The position numbers were made by a program, and so were the translations under genes. A DNA stretch of 26,038 nucleotides from Phaeoceros laevis (lineage: Eukaryota > Anthocerotophyta > Anthocerotopsida > Notothyladales). Below, piece after piece: positions 8,862 to 16,526 of the stretch (position 1 is its first letter; each line of letters opens with the position of its first letter). The DNA is taken from the NCBI GenBank assembly GCA_049999765.1, contig JBNGIQ010009415.1:1-26038 (forward strand), in the 5' to 3' direction. Under the pieces are notes generated by a model. It was not told where the DNA came from and did not search any database. It was given only the letters and a program-made list of their open reading frames with translations.

Positions 8862-10053
8862 TTTGCTTGGTTGAGCCTATGCCTCCTTCTAAAAAAGGCT
8901 CTTTAGTGCTCATAGGAATTGAGAACTTGTGCTTGCTGTATTTTCCAAGTTCCTTCATGCTAAATGCAAACACATGCTTGTACCGCTCCAGCAACACTAA
9001 CATCTGCTCATGTTCTCTCCTGCTCAACCCTTCATTGGTTGCCCAAGCAAACTGTACTGGCTGGCAGCTGCTTGGCCTTGGGACAGCCTCCTTGCGTTCT
9101 CTGCAGATACGGTCTGGACAATCACCAGCTGCGTTACCCATCTCTGCAGTGTTGGCTTGGATGCTTTTTCCTGGTCCCACACTGCTGCACCATGCAAGCT
9201 TTGTTCGCACCTTCAAACTCTGTGTCATCCCTTGCTCTTGCTGTATTCTAACTTGAAATGCCATGCCAGTGGTAACAAACCACTTCATACAATTCAAGTC
9301 AAACACTCTACCTAACAGTCTGCATCGTGTTCCTTCGCTAACTCCAACCACCGATGTGCTTCTTGGGTTGAAGTCCATGGCGATCTCTCTCTCTATGGCG
9401 AATGGCTCCCCAACTTCTCTGCCATTCTCATCACATACGACTCTTGGGCCACCTCTTTTGAATGCATAAGATCCTGGGGAACTGACTATTGTAGGCCAAG
9501 CCTGCCTTTCCTCACCTTGGACATTCACAGGGAAGAAGGGCAGTTTATCAGTCTTGGTAACTTGAGCCTTGCGTCCAAGCAGCAAGACACCCTCCATAGT
9601 AGTAGGTGTCCTTGCGGTAAGACCCCGGATTTTCTTCACATGATCGACGGGTGCAATATTGGTCCAGAAACTGCGAAGTCTGTGAGCAGCAAAACCAAAT
9701 TGCACTGTGTCCAATATCACCTTCTCGCCAAGCCAGCTTTTGACCTCCCGGTAGTCCTTTCTCAAACGATCTCTTCTCTCAAAGCATGCCGGTACGTTCT
9801 CCAAGATGTACCAACATGCTTTCTTCTGTCGCTGTACAGCCTTCACCTTCAAGACTCGCACCACCTCATGGAAGATAGTGCCCCGTTCATCTGAAAAGCC
9901 TTTTCCACTTCCTGCTGGAGACATAGGCTGACACTCCCATCCTGAGATGAACATATCAATATCTTGTCCTAATGCTGACAAATGCTCTTCACCTAACATT
10001 CGAATGTCAGCAGGAAAAATGGTTTGAAAGCCCTTGATGGCACCTTCCCCCAA
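8836..10053 (-). CDS. Retrotransposon C5 DNA methyltransferase domain joined to RT N-terminus
   Basis: A 405-codon open frame on the minus strand. Residues 16-48 read DIRMLGEEHLSALGQDIDMF, then ISGWECQPMSPAG: motif IV with the catalytic cysteine at residue 41, though the usual Pro before it is Glu. ERGTIFHEVVRVL follows. Residues 82-90 give motif VI (ILENV). Residues 119-134 (FGFAAHRLRSFWTNIAP) are motif VIII, of Dnmt3/DRM-like form. Residues 186-260 (WPTIV, EREIAMDF, LLGRVFDLN) fit the target-recognition region and motifs IX-X. From about 340, LLERYKHVFAFS leads into gypsy RT. The frame is open upstream of its TTG first codon, and motif I lies in the preceding frame one base out. Such an enzyme would transfer methyl from S-adenosylmethionine to cytosine C5. 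Activity is unproven. Confidence 0.85.
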   Translation of the reverse strand: MGEGAIKGFQTIFPADIRMLGEEHLSALGQDIDMFISGWECQPMSPAGSGKGFSDERGTIFHEVVRVLKVKAVQRQKKACWYILENVPACFERRDRLRKDYREVKSWLGEKVILDTVQFGFAAHRLRSFWTNIAPVDHVKKIRGLTARTPTTMEGVLLLGRKAQVTKTDKLPFFPVNVQGEERQAWPTIVSSPGSYAFKRGGPRVVCDENGREVGEPFAIEREIAMDFNPRSTSVVGVSEGTRCRLLGRVFDLNCMKWFVTTGMAFQVRIQQEQGMTQSLKVRTKLAWCSSVGPGKSIQANTAEMGNAAGDCPDRICRERKEAVPRPSSCQPVQFAWATNEGLSRREHEQMLVLLERYKHVFAFSMKELGKYSKHKFSIPMSTKEPFLEGGIGSTKQNGKSWKDE

Positions 10054-10073
10054 CAGCGCAGGAAATTTCCGTG

Positions 10074-11054
10074 CTAATTCTCGACTCTTGCCCTTGCAGT
10101 GATCTGGGCATTCCAGTTCACATCACAGTATATGTACTTTTTGACTTTGACACCATTCTGCATGACTGCCTCCAGTCCCGTTGCTAATCCAGCACATAAT
10201 TCCATCAAGATGATGCCGTCTTCACCTGGCTGCCAGCATATGGTCTCGGTGTTGACGCCCTCCTCCTTTCCTTTAGACACAATATGTCCAGGTACCATGC
10301 ACTGTTCTGGGGAGTAGTTGTTGGTCGCTTCCACATTCTGCACACACAATTCTTCCCTTTCAAGTGCCTCTGTGATTTCTGGACTTGGATCCAGCTTCAG
10401 TCCATGGTTCGTGAGTTCACCACCTTCTCCTTCACTTGTGTCTGCCTCTTCAAGGCAGTCCATCCACAATTCTACTGCGATGTTCAAACACCAGAGCAAC
10501 TTGTCTTCCTGCTGTGTCACTCCTGCCATACATGTAAATAAGGAGTTACCTCCATCTCGATTACGCATTTGCAGTGGAATAGTGGCAATGCGTTGATAAT
10601 CTCCTTCACGCCAGCCTGGCCTATAGAAAGCGACCTCCCCATATGGATCTACCCCCATGGCTGGTCCATACGTTGCTTCAGAACCCTTGATGACATCGAA
10701 TATGTCAGCATCAGTGACCAAACATTGCACCCAAACATGGCACTCATCAGCAGTTCCGGGTTTGAAAGTTAGCTTCAACTTCTCTTTCGTGATACCCAAA
10801 ACCTTCTCCTTCGTTCCTGCCGCAGTGGACAGCCTGATGGTGCTCTCATGCAGTTTGCTTCCATAGAAGCCGAGTGCCTCCTTCATGGCTTTGCCCAAGA
10901 TCACGGGTTCTACCCCTGAGTCCACCAAGACTTTTCTAGGAGCTAGTCCCTCCAACAACACATGCCTGTTCAGGTTGTCCACCATCGCGATTCCTCCCTT
11001 CTGCATCATTCGTTCTTTATGCGTCAATGGTGATGGCGCATTTACTGCTAACAA
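10074..11054 (-). CDS. Aspartic protease, linker and DNMT motif I
   Basis: A 326-codon open frame on the minus strand. Residues 41-53 read KVLVDSGVEPVIL, a retropepsin active site (Asp45-Ser46-Gly47, at about 10922-10914). Residues 54-150 fit the rest of a retroviral-type protease fold. Residues 150-275 form an acidic linker without recognised domains. Residues 283-296 (LMELCAGLATGLEA) are C5-methyltransferase motif I, the S-adenosylmethionine-binding loop, followed by YIYCDVNWNAQ as motif II. The frame then stops at a TAG. A one-base shift near 10085 restores the reading in the next frame, so the methyltransferase was originally continuous with the protease. Upstream the same frame continues past an in-frame TGA at 11082-11084. 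Confidence 0.8.
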   Translation of the reverse strand: MLAVNAPSPLTHKERMMQKGGIAMVDNLNRHVLLEGLAPRKVLVDSGVEPVILGKAMKEALGFYGSKLHESTIRLSTAAGTKEKVLGITKEKLKLTFKPGTADECHVWVQCLVTDADIFDVIKGSEATYGPAMGVDPYGEVAFYRPGWREGDYQRIATIPLQMRNRDGGNSLFTCMAGVTQQEDKLLWCLNIAVELWMDCLEEADTSEGEGGELTNHGLKLDPSPEITEALEREELCVQNVEATNNYSPEQCMVPGHIVSKGKEEGVNTETICWQPGEDGIILMELCAGLATGLEAVMQNGVKVKKYIYCDVNWNAQITARARVEN

Positions 11055-11081
11055 GCCAGTTGATTCAGCAGCCTCTAGCTC

Positions 11082-11288
11082 TCAGCTCTGCAACCAACGT
11101 TGCACCGCAGGCCTCAACTCGGCGGTACTCATGCCCAAGTCTCCCAAGCTTAGACAATTCACATCCATAACTCGCTCCACAACGATTTCTGTGGCCAGTC
11201 TAGGTAGGCCACTGGTAATCTTCCTAGTCGCATCAGCCATCGTCGGAGCAGTCACAGCACCTGACTTTTGTGTGAAAGACTTCGGCAT
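11082..11288 (-). pseudogene. Gypsy polyprotein segment before the protease
   Basis: 68 codons in the same frame as the protease ORF, separated from it by a single TGA (11082-11084). The sequence (ATEIVVERVMDVNCLSLGDL, ending AVQRWLQS) has the look of the folded region that often precedes retropepsin. The TGA lies in AGC TGA GAG, consistent with a former CGA arginine codon that lost its methylated CpG. Confidence 0.5.
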
Positions 11289-11305
11289 TTTTGCAAAAAC
11301 TCTTG

Positions 11306-11518
11306 CTAGTGCCTTGTGCTTCCCATGCTCTCTCCAGTCTCCACCCTCCTGGTCTTCTTCGCTCTTGCAGCACTCGTCTTGCCCATGCTTTCTCCATTCT
11401 GTGCCCTTGTGGACTTCTTCACTCCTGCAGCACTTGCTGCTTCCTTCTCTTTATCTTGCCTTGTCACCATAGCCATGTATGTTGGAAAGCCTTCGTCATC
11501 CTCGTCTTCATACTCCAA
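11306..11518 (-). pseudogene. Gypsy gag-pol linker, acidic/basic
   Basis: About 70 codons follow a TAG (11519-11521) in the same frame as the zinc-knuckle ORF. The start is very acidic (EYEDEDDEGF), then strongly basic with a repeated pattern (KKSTRAQNGESMG and KKTRRVETGESMG), so part of it is an internal duplication of about 20 residues. I recognise no domain. A basic, low-complexity linker of this kind is common between nucleocapsid and protease. Confidence 0.45.
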
Positions 11519-11848
11519 CTATGGCTCTTCGTCATCTCCACTGACTTGTGCAGACAAAGCGACTTCAAGCTTTTTCTGCAAATCTTCAATTTTGGCCATC
11601 ATGGCCTTCCGTTCATCCCCTATTCGGGCTAGGCTCCTACTTCTGTTGCTTGCCCTTTCACGCTGAATCTCAGATGATGGGATTTCGTTTTGTGAGGATC
11701 TCAGCTCCTGGTGAGTCCGCCAACACGCTTCCTCTGTGTGACCAAACCTGTCACACTCGGGACACGCACGCCGACCTTTGCTTCCCCCCCCACCTGTAGT
11801 CACAATCCTTAGAGAGGTGCGGACCCAGGCAGCGCAGACAATGCTCAA
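11519..11848 (-). pseudogene. Gypsy gag, second CCHC zinc knuckle and coiled coil
   Basis: The minus strand reads RACPECDRFGHTEEACW, a C-x2-C-x4-H-x4-C zinc knuckle at about 11766-11720, followed by a long charged helix (RKAMMAKIEDLQKKLEVALS) likely to form a coiled coil, and an acidic end. The knuckle would bind element RNA in the particle. The beginning of this frame, before the G-rich stretch, is out of register: an eight-G run at about 11785 marks the shift from the frame containing the first knuckle. Confidence 0.65.
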
Positions 11849-11909
11849 AACTCACTGCTGCATTCGCAAGCCTTTCTTGTCGTGCTTGATTGTTGTAACT
11901 GGCCCTTGC
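11775..11909 (-). pseudogene. Gypsy gag, first zinc knuckle (past a stop)
   Basis: Directly downstream of the gag TGA, in the same frame, the translation continues with SYNNQARQERLANAAVSFEH and then CLRCLGPHLSKDC, a C-x2-C-x3-H-x4-C knuckle. The frame is then lost in an eight-G run. The TGA (11910-11912) sits in GGA TGA GCA and is explained by CGA to TGA. The segment links gag core to the second knuckle and shows that the original protein had two knuckles in tandem. Confidence 0.55.
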
Positions 11910-12572
11910 TCATCCTGACGACGATGACTCCTGTCCAGCCTGACTGTATCCTCTTCCCGTGTGGTTGCGTCGCTCCCAGTAGGCAGTGGAGTATGCATCT
12001 GCCGGCAGCAGCATTTCTGCTGTCTCATACACATCCCTCAACTTGTATCTTCTCCCGTACTTCATATGAACTGCATTCGGCACTTTCACCCTCTGTTTAT
12101 ATGGCAAGGTCCCTAGAAAGTCTTCTGCAGCATCCCTGGAATTCTGTAACTCTGTGTCCTCCATGAGGTCCTCAAGCCTCAAATAGGCTCTCTTCAAAGA
12201 CTCCCCAGGTTTCAAGGCAAAGTTTTGCAACTCCTGCATCTTTTCTGCCGTAGCAGAAGGGAACTTACGTTTGAGCATTGCAAATACCTCAAGAATCACA
12301 TCACAGCCTTCCTTGTTCTTGCTCTTGGTCGTTTGAGTGGTCGTTTGGATGATTTCAGATTCCTTCTTTTGAACCTGCACCACCTCTTCCCATTGTGTAG
12401 CCACAATGGCATCTCTATGCTTGCAGAATGTCTTAAGGGCTCCTCCCCCCAGATACCTAGGCAACTGTAAGAGCGCAAACTCTTGTGTGTACCTATCTGA
12501 CTTGAGCTCAATCTTCGCCATTGCTGCGATGAATCTATCCATAAAATCCGATAGCGACAAGGTTCCATGCAC
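11910..12572 (-). CDS. Ty3/gypsy gag core
   Basis: A 220-codon open frame on the minus strand with the helical features of a retrotransposon capsid. LSLSDFMDRFIAAMAKIELK lies near the start. ILEVFAMLKRKFPSATAEK and FALKPGESLKRAYLRLEDL are the segments that match gag core families best. The C-terminus is Gly/Ser-rich (GRGYSQAGQESSSSG). The protein would form the element's particle. Upstream the frame continues beyond an in-frame TGA with GVMEPPRMGRDELFT, so the true start is further 5'. Downstream it runs through a TGA into the zinc knuckles. Assignment rests on position and general pattern. Confidence 0.65.
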   Translation of the reverse strand: MHGTLSLSDFMDRFIAAMAKIELKSDRYTQEFALLQLPRYLGGGALKTFCKHRDAIVATQWEEVVQVQKKESEIIQTTTQTTKSKNKEGCDVILEVFAMLKRKFPSATAEKMQELQNFALKPGESLKRAYLRLEDLMEDTELQNSRDAAEDFLGTLPYKQRVKVPNAVHMKYGRRYKLRDVYETAEMLLPADAYSTAYWERRNHTGRGYSQAGQESSSSG

Positions 12573-12997
12573 TCATGTGAAGAGTTCGTCACGCCCCATC
12601 CTTGGTGGCTCCATCACGCCCTCTCTGGCACCGCTGCCGCAACTCGCACCTTGGTTCTCACAAACCCTCCCCCAATCTTCCAACTCGAAGCTCCGACATG
12701 GACTCTCCAACTGCAGAATGCGGCTACTATGTCTCACTATTGGCGACTAATATGGAGTCTCCTCCCAGAATTGTCTCAACACCTCAGGTGTCTCCCAGCT
12801 ATTCTCAGGCAACCAGCCCGCTTCTCCCTTTGGTAACGACGGCTCAACCATGCAGTCTGGCTTGCTTCTGTCTTCTCTCATGCAGCGCTTCTCGCACCAT
12901 GCTTCAGAACCTAGCTTTGGTCCACTCACGGCCAGAACGCGGCATGCTACACATTTTTCCTAGGTTCTAGGTTTGAACATGATCTCTATCAGAATCT

Positions 12998-13078
12998 TCA
13001 CCTGACGATTGCTTCCAGGGCCTCGAGGCGCGCCTCTGTGTCGCTGATGCCCTCCGATGCTACAGACCCTTCGGCCAT
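12998..13078 (-). pseudogene. Candidate gag start (26 codons)
   Basis: A short minus-strand frame begins with ATG at 13078 and reads MAEGSVASEGISDTEARLEA, then LEAIVR before a TGA. The initiator context (AGCATGGCC) is good for plants. The peptide has the acidic/helical look of gag N-termini, and it lies just upstream of the gag core. Between it and the gag core about 420 bases hold shifted frames, of which 12747-12929 (basic, Trp-rich) could be a remnant. Confidence 0.35.
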
Positions 13079-13097
13079 GCTTCCTTCTCTGCACCAG

Positions 13098-13660
13098 TGT
13101 AGCGTCCGCTTAGTTTGAGACACGCCTGCAAGGGATTTTTCTATGTATGAAAACTAGCCTACGCGTAGCCTATGCACGCATTCAAAGCTACTACTGCGGG
13201 GACAATCCTCCGGTATGAACAAACGCCATTACGGCAAGCTTTCAGCTTACAATGAGCATCAAACACAACATAGAAAAATCCACCTGCACTAGCGGCCTAC
13301 TTGCCTAAGTGCAAGTGGCTTGAGAGCCGTTGCTGGACGTGCCCGCCTTTGCTTCCTAGCGGCGTTGCGTCTCTCTTGCGCTCCAGCTGCTTGCCCCCGA
13401 TGCCTTGGCGCCAAGCGAAAAGAAGTAATGCTAACCCTACTACAGGACCTGGGTATTTAATAACCATGGTTCCCCGAGCCTAACGGCATGCCGCATAATG
13501 TGGTCGACATCTTCACCATAATCATGCATATAGCCGTTAACTAAATATAATCCTGGATATACTACCTACTATCTGAATATTATGCTTCTAACTACACTGG
13601 TAACCATGTTGGTTATCTAACCCAACCACATCATGACAAACTAACTTAGTCTAACGACTG
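13098..13660 (-). repeat. Candidate gypsy 5' LTR (no second copy in window)
   Basis: This stretch lies immediately upstream of the gag start. On the minus strand it ends ...GCTACA and is followed after one base by TGGTGCAGAGAAGG (13096-13083), which begins with TGG as primer binding sites do. A TATTAAATAC TATA-like box is near 13455. No partner LTR is in the window, so the left and right limits are guesses. The + strand frame 13301-13483 looks like noise. Confidence 0.3.
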
Positions 13661-13673
13661 CATATGCCTTGAG

Positions 13674-14362
13674 CCCGAACAATGGTTTTTGTCACGATAT
13701 TACTTCAAGCTTGTGGTCGGGCCCACCTTGCAGTCGGTTCCCGAAACAGCCCGGTACCGTGCGTAACGCCTCCTTCGCCTCTCGGTACCGCACGGCCTGC
13801 CTCCTCGCTACCCCAACCATCGCACACGCGCATGTAACGCCAACCCCCACCACCAGATCCCACCCCCGCCTGCACATACCATCGATGGCTTGGTGCATGC
13901 CATGTGCCGCCCCGTGAACGACATGTGCACCCCCCACCTCCCACCTCCACAGCTGCGACCTTAGAAAAAATGAAGGGGGAGAAAATTTGGGTTGCAAAAT
14001 GTCAGCACCGCATCCCGAGCAGCCTAACTGCAAAGTTCTTATGAACCTCCGGTTGCAGGAGTGTAGCCGTCAAGCACACCGCATAGCATTTCTTCCAGAA
14101 TATAACGGCTGGCGACCCTTATGCCATGGCGGGGCCACATGCTCATGGCATTAGAGTTACGGCATGGCAGGGTGTGACCATGATGTGTCCGCGCCCGAGG
14201 GTGCGTGACATACACGCGAGTAGCGGCGATGCTACCCGCGCGGTACTGAGAGGCGAAGGCGGCATCATGCATGATACCATGCGGCCTCGGGAAACGGCTG
14301 CCAGGTGGACCAAGCCACACACTTGGAGTAATATCATGACGAAATCCATTGTTCGGGTGTCT
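13674..14362. mobile_element. Foldback / terminal-inverted-repeat element
   Basis: The first 180 bases (CCCGAACAATGG, CACGATATTACTTCAAG, CGCCTTCGCCTCTC-type landmarks) reappear as reverse complement in the last 170 bases (14190-14362) with clear but imperfect identity. The arms are GC-rich and may extend further inwards at lower similarity. Nothing inside looks like a transposase; the overlapping open frames on both strands simply mirror each other. A non-autonomous Mutator-like or foldback element is the simplest reading. I could not identify a target-site duplication. Confidence 0.65.
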
Positions 14363-14375
14363 TGTAAAATATAAC

Positions 14376-14414
14376 AGTAGTAGGAGTAGTAATAATAATA
14401 ATAATAATAATAAG
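14376..14414. repeat. TAA/ATA microsatellite
   Basis: A run of TAA trinucleotides (preceded by AGTAGTAGGAGTAGT) just outside the right arm of the foldback element. Simple-sequence repeat with no other feature. Confidence 0.9.
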
Positions 14415-14575
14415 AATCTTGAAAAAGTTAGGTTGAAGCTTTAAGTTTAAAAACTTGTAGGTAATGTTTTTTGGATTTTTTTCTGTAAGTGACACTCAAC
14501 ATGTGAATAACTTTCTATAATGATATTTATCGCAGCTCGTCAACATGTTGTTAGAGAGTCTACTGTAATTCAAGT

Positions 14576-14814
14576 TTAGGGATGGACCTTATTTGACGTA
14601 GTGTCTGATATTGTTTTTTTCCATACTATAAGAAACGCATCTCCAATATTTTTGTTAGGAAAGCCATGATGAAGGATAACTTTGTCATGCACAACTTCTG
14701 CAATTTTATTTACAAACATCATAACTTCTTCTTGAAGACATTCAGTAGCATCAGTAAAATTTCGAATATCACAAAATCCAAAACATGCTCGAATTTTTTT
14801 TCCGGGAATCATGG
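14576..14814 (-). pseudogene. Class III adenylyl cyclase catalytic-domain exon or fragment
   Basis: The minus strand reads MIPGKKIRACFGFCDIRNFT, then DATECLQEEVMMFVNKIAEV, then HHGFPNKNIGDAFLIVWKKT. This is the N-terminal half of a class III nucleotidyl cyclase catalytic domain. Both metal-binding aspartates are present (CDIRNF and IGDAF). The lysine in KNIGD occupies the position that selects adenine over guanine, so adenylyl cyclase is favoured. An AG just before CCATGATT (14816-14815) could be a splice acceptor; a possible donor, AAG|GTCC, lies at 14588/14587. The DNA is far more AT-rich than its surroundings. I find no neighbouring exons, so it may be one exon of a gene with long introns or a stranded fragment. 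Class III cyclases occur in algae and seed-free plants. Confidence 0.7.
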
Positions 14815-15400
14815 CTGATAAGTTTGTAAAACATGGTTAGATGTATGTCTTTACTATTCACAATAGTCATAAGTTATGGTACAGTTTTTGAAATCATTTG
14901 CATCAAAATTTATGTTGTATATTGGAAAGTGACATAACATTTACTCTATACGCCTATCAAAATTTGCAAAAAGATACAATGCACACTAGTGCGGTAAGAA
15001 GAATTGATTGCATTAGGTGTTGTAGCACATATAATTTAAAGTCACAGCTCTAATTGGTATGTGTGTGTGCATACTCAGTTTTAGGAGGTCACCGGTCCAA
15101 ACTGACCCCTCCGTTTGCCCTTGTGGCATGGACCCCAAGGTTTTTTGGCGATAATAGGAGCATATAATTAAAATGCAATTTTTGTGGGTTAAGTGATAGC
15201 ATATAAATAAATAATAACATAGGCGGCAATAAAGTATATGTAAATGAGCAAACGGAGAAGTAGAGGGTGAGTCAAATCACAAAGATTTGCGACAGATAGA
15301 TTATTATATTATGTTCGCGTGAAAACATACAATGGCCTTGCAACCCCTTGTAGGTGCAGGCTGCAACCGCCGTGTCCGTGTCCGCTGACCTAGCGGTTAA
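14815..15400. other. AT-rich non-coding stretch
   Basis: No open frame of note on either strand and no repeat structure that I can see, apart from a short GTGTGTGTG near 15061. It may be intron of the cyclase-like gene or ordinary intergenic sequence. Confidence 0.4.
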
Positions 15401-15446
15401 TAGCGTTTCATATCCTAATTAACCTATGGCATGAAGCGTGCCCTAA
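15401..15446 (-). repeat. LTR-like scrap of a second copia element
   Basis: On the minus strand TTAGGGCACG, CCATAGGTTAATTA and GATATGAAACGC occur in the same order as in the LTR of the + strand copia element (18941-19028), with an internal deletion. It lies about 560 bases downstream of a minus-strand copia RNase H fragment; in the + element the distance from pol end to 3' LTR is about 590 bases. I infer the start of a 3' LTR from the same or a sister family. Confidence 0.4.
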
Positions 15447-15559
15447 CCCTAAGCACTGCACATAGAATCACATTTCCACTCTCCCACAAGCGCTAGGTCG
15501 TTGTGTATTCCGCCTCTTTGATGCAAAACGCCTCCTACCGTATGATGGTCTTCACTACA

Positions 15560-15810
15560 TCGAGGTAGTCTTGACTCTCCGCCCTTGCAGCTCTCTGGCA
15601 GCTGTACAGATTGCCATCACTGCGTGCAACCTCACAGTGTGCCACTGCCAGGTGTAGTCCAACCTCATCGACAGATGCCGCGAGGAATTCGTCGAGGCAG
15701 GGTTACTTACCAAAGTCCAGGAACTATCCAAGGTCTCGACTGCCCTGCATAGTACTTGTGTAAAGCCACTGCAATTTGGATGATACTTGTGCGCATTGAA
15801 GAGATAGGCT
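15560..15810 (+). pseudogene. Coding-like segment, antisense to the minus copia relic
   Basis: One + frame reads VLTLRPCSSLAAVQIAITAC and, past a TAG, SNLIDRCREEFVEAGLLTKV then QELSKVSTALHS, before a TGA. The pattern of amphipathic helices looks like a real protein. It is not a retroelement domain that I recognise. It sits between pol and the LTR scrap of the minus-strand copia relic, in antisense to it. A captured host fragment is possible, and so is chance. The minus-strand frame over the same bases (15555-15830) looks less protein-like. Confidence 0.3.
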
Positions 15811-16009
15811 CCACATGGGCACGCTACCACTACATTAAGTGCCCTTCCTTCACATCTTGGCGTGTTGCTCCAAACTAAAGTGTTGATTCTTGTCTTATGC
15901 TCAGTCTCACAAGACCAATTCCAGCATGATATTAAATCTCAGGTTGAATGCTCTTTGGAATCCACTGACGCACACATGTGCTAAATGACTTCTCTAGCTG
16001 GTTGAGTGG

Positions 16010-16271
16010 GCACAAGCCCAAGGAACTACATGTGCTTCATGTGTAGTTCACTTGCTAGAGGTTTTGTTAAAACATTTGCAGGGTTGTCTGCTGTTGCTAT
16101 ATAGGTGATTGCCACTTCTTCGGCATCAATGGCCTCTCTAATAAAGTGGTACTGAACGCCTATATGCCTTGTCCTCAGATGATACACAGGATTTCTCGCC
16201 AGTGCAATCGTACACTAGTTGTCACAGTGCAGAAAGGTGGTGTGGTAACCCACTTGTTTTCTTAACTCTCT
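16010..16271 (-). pseudogene. Ty1/copia RNase H C-terminus (second element)
   Basis: In one minus frame, and despite two in-frame TAGs, the translation shows RELRKQVGYHTTFLHCDN, IALARNPVYHLRTRHIGV, QYHFIREAIDAEEVAITYIA and TADNPANVLTKPL. This is the C-terminal half of copia RNase H (CDNQSAIALA..., KHI..YHFIRE, NPADVLTK). The first TAG is where glutamine is expected (CAG to TAG). The fragment is cut on its 5' side at a T-rich tract near 16271. It is too interrupted to form a long ORF, yet every family landmark is in order. Confidence 0.75.
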
Positions 16272-16526
16272 TTTTTTGGTTTGTTTATTGATTTGCTTTA
16301 AAATAACGGGAGTGTAGTGATTAGCATTTACCCTTTGCAAAGGAATTACGTCTGGAATAGTCAAACAAGGACGTCAGCACTAACCAATCATAACGTCATG
16401 TCAAGGAGTGATGGTGAGAAGTGTTAACCGACTGCGTACGGAGGAAGATCTTTTCTTCCTCTTCATTTTCCCATTTTTCTTTTTTCGAAAACGGATTTGT
16501 TTTGATTGCAAAATAAGGTCCTAAAA

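Larger units (their letters stand above)
8351..13097 (-). mobile_element. Ty3/gypsy element carrying a DNA methyltransferase
   Basis: Read on the minus strand, this is a gypsy element in the order gag start (13078), gag core, two CCHC knuckles, acidic/basic linker, aspartic protease with DSG, C5 DNA methyltransferase motifs I to X, RT N-terminus, and RT palm with YIDD. Several frameshifts and nonsense codons make it a dead copy. Downstream RT, RNase H and integrase do not follow at 8350; the sequence runs into unit B. A gypsy RT/RNase H fragment at 2877-3240 may be the continuation beyond an insertion. No 3' LTR is visible. The DNMT between protease and RT is outside the standard gypsy gene content. 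Confidence 0.85.

Noticed and set aside
8819-9894. Plus-strand ORFs of 68-145 codons opposite the methyltransferase region.
   Set aside because: They are shadows of the minus-strand gypsy pol, which shows clear conserved motifs.
10885-11666. Plus-strand ORFs of up to 195 codons opposite gag-pol linker.
   Set aside because: Ser/Leu/Cys-rich shadow translations of the minus-strand gypsy polyprotein.
13669-14033. Opposing ORFs of 80-113 codons in the foldback element as genes.
   Set aside because: They mirror one another across the inverted arms, are driven by GC content, and show no domain or consistent start context.
15555-15830. Minus-strand 91-codon ORF.
   Set aside because: No domain and poor composition; the opposite strand looks more protein-like, though itself weak.
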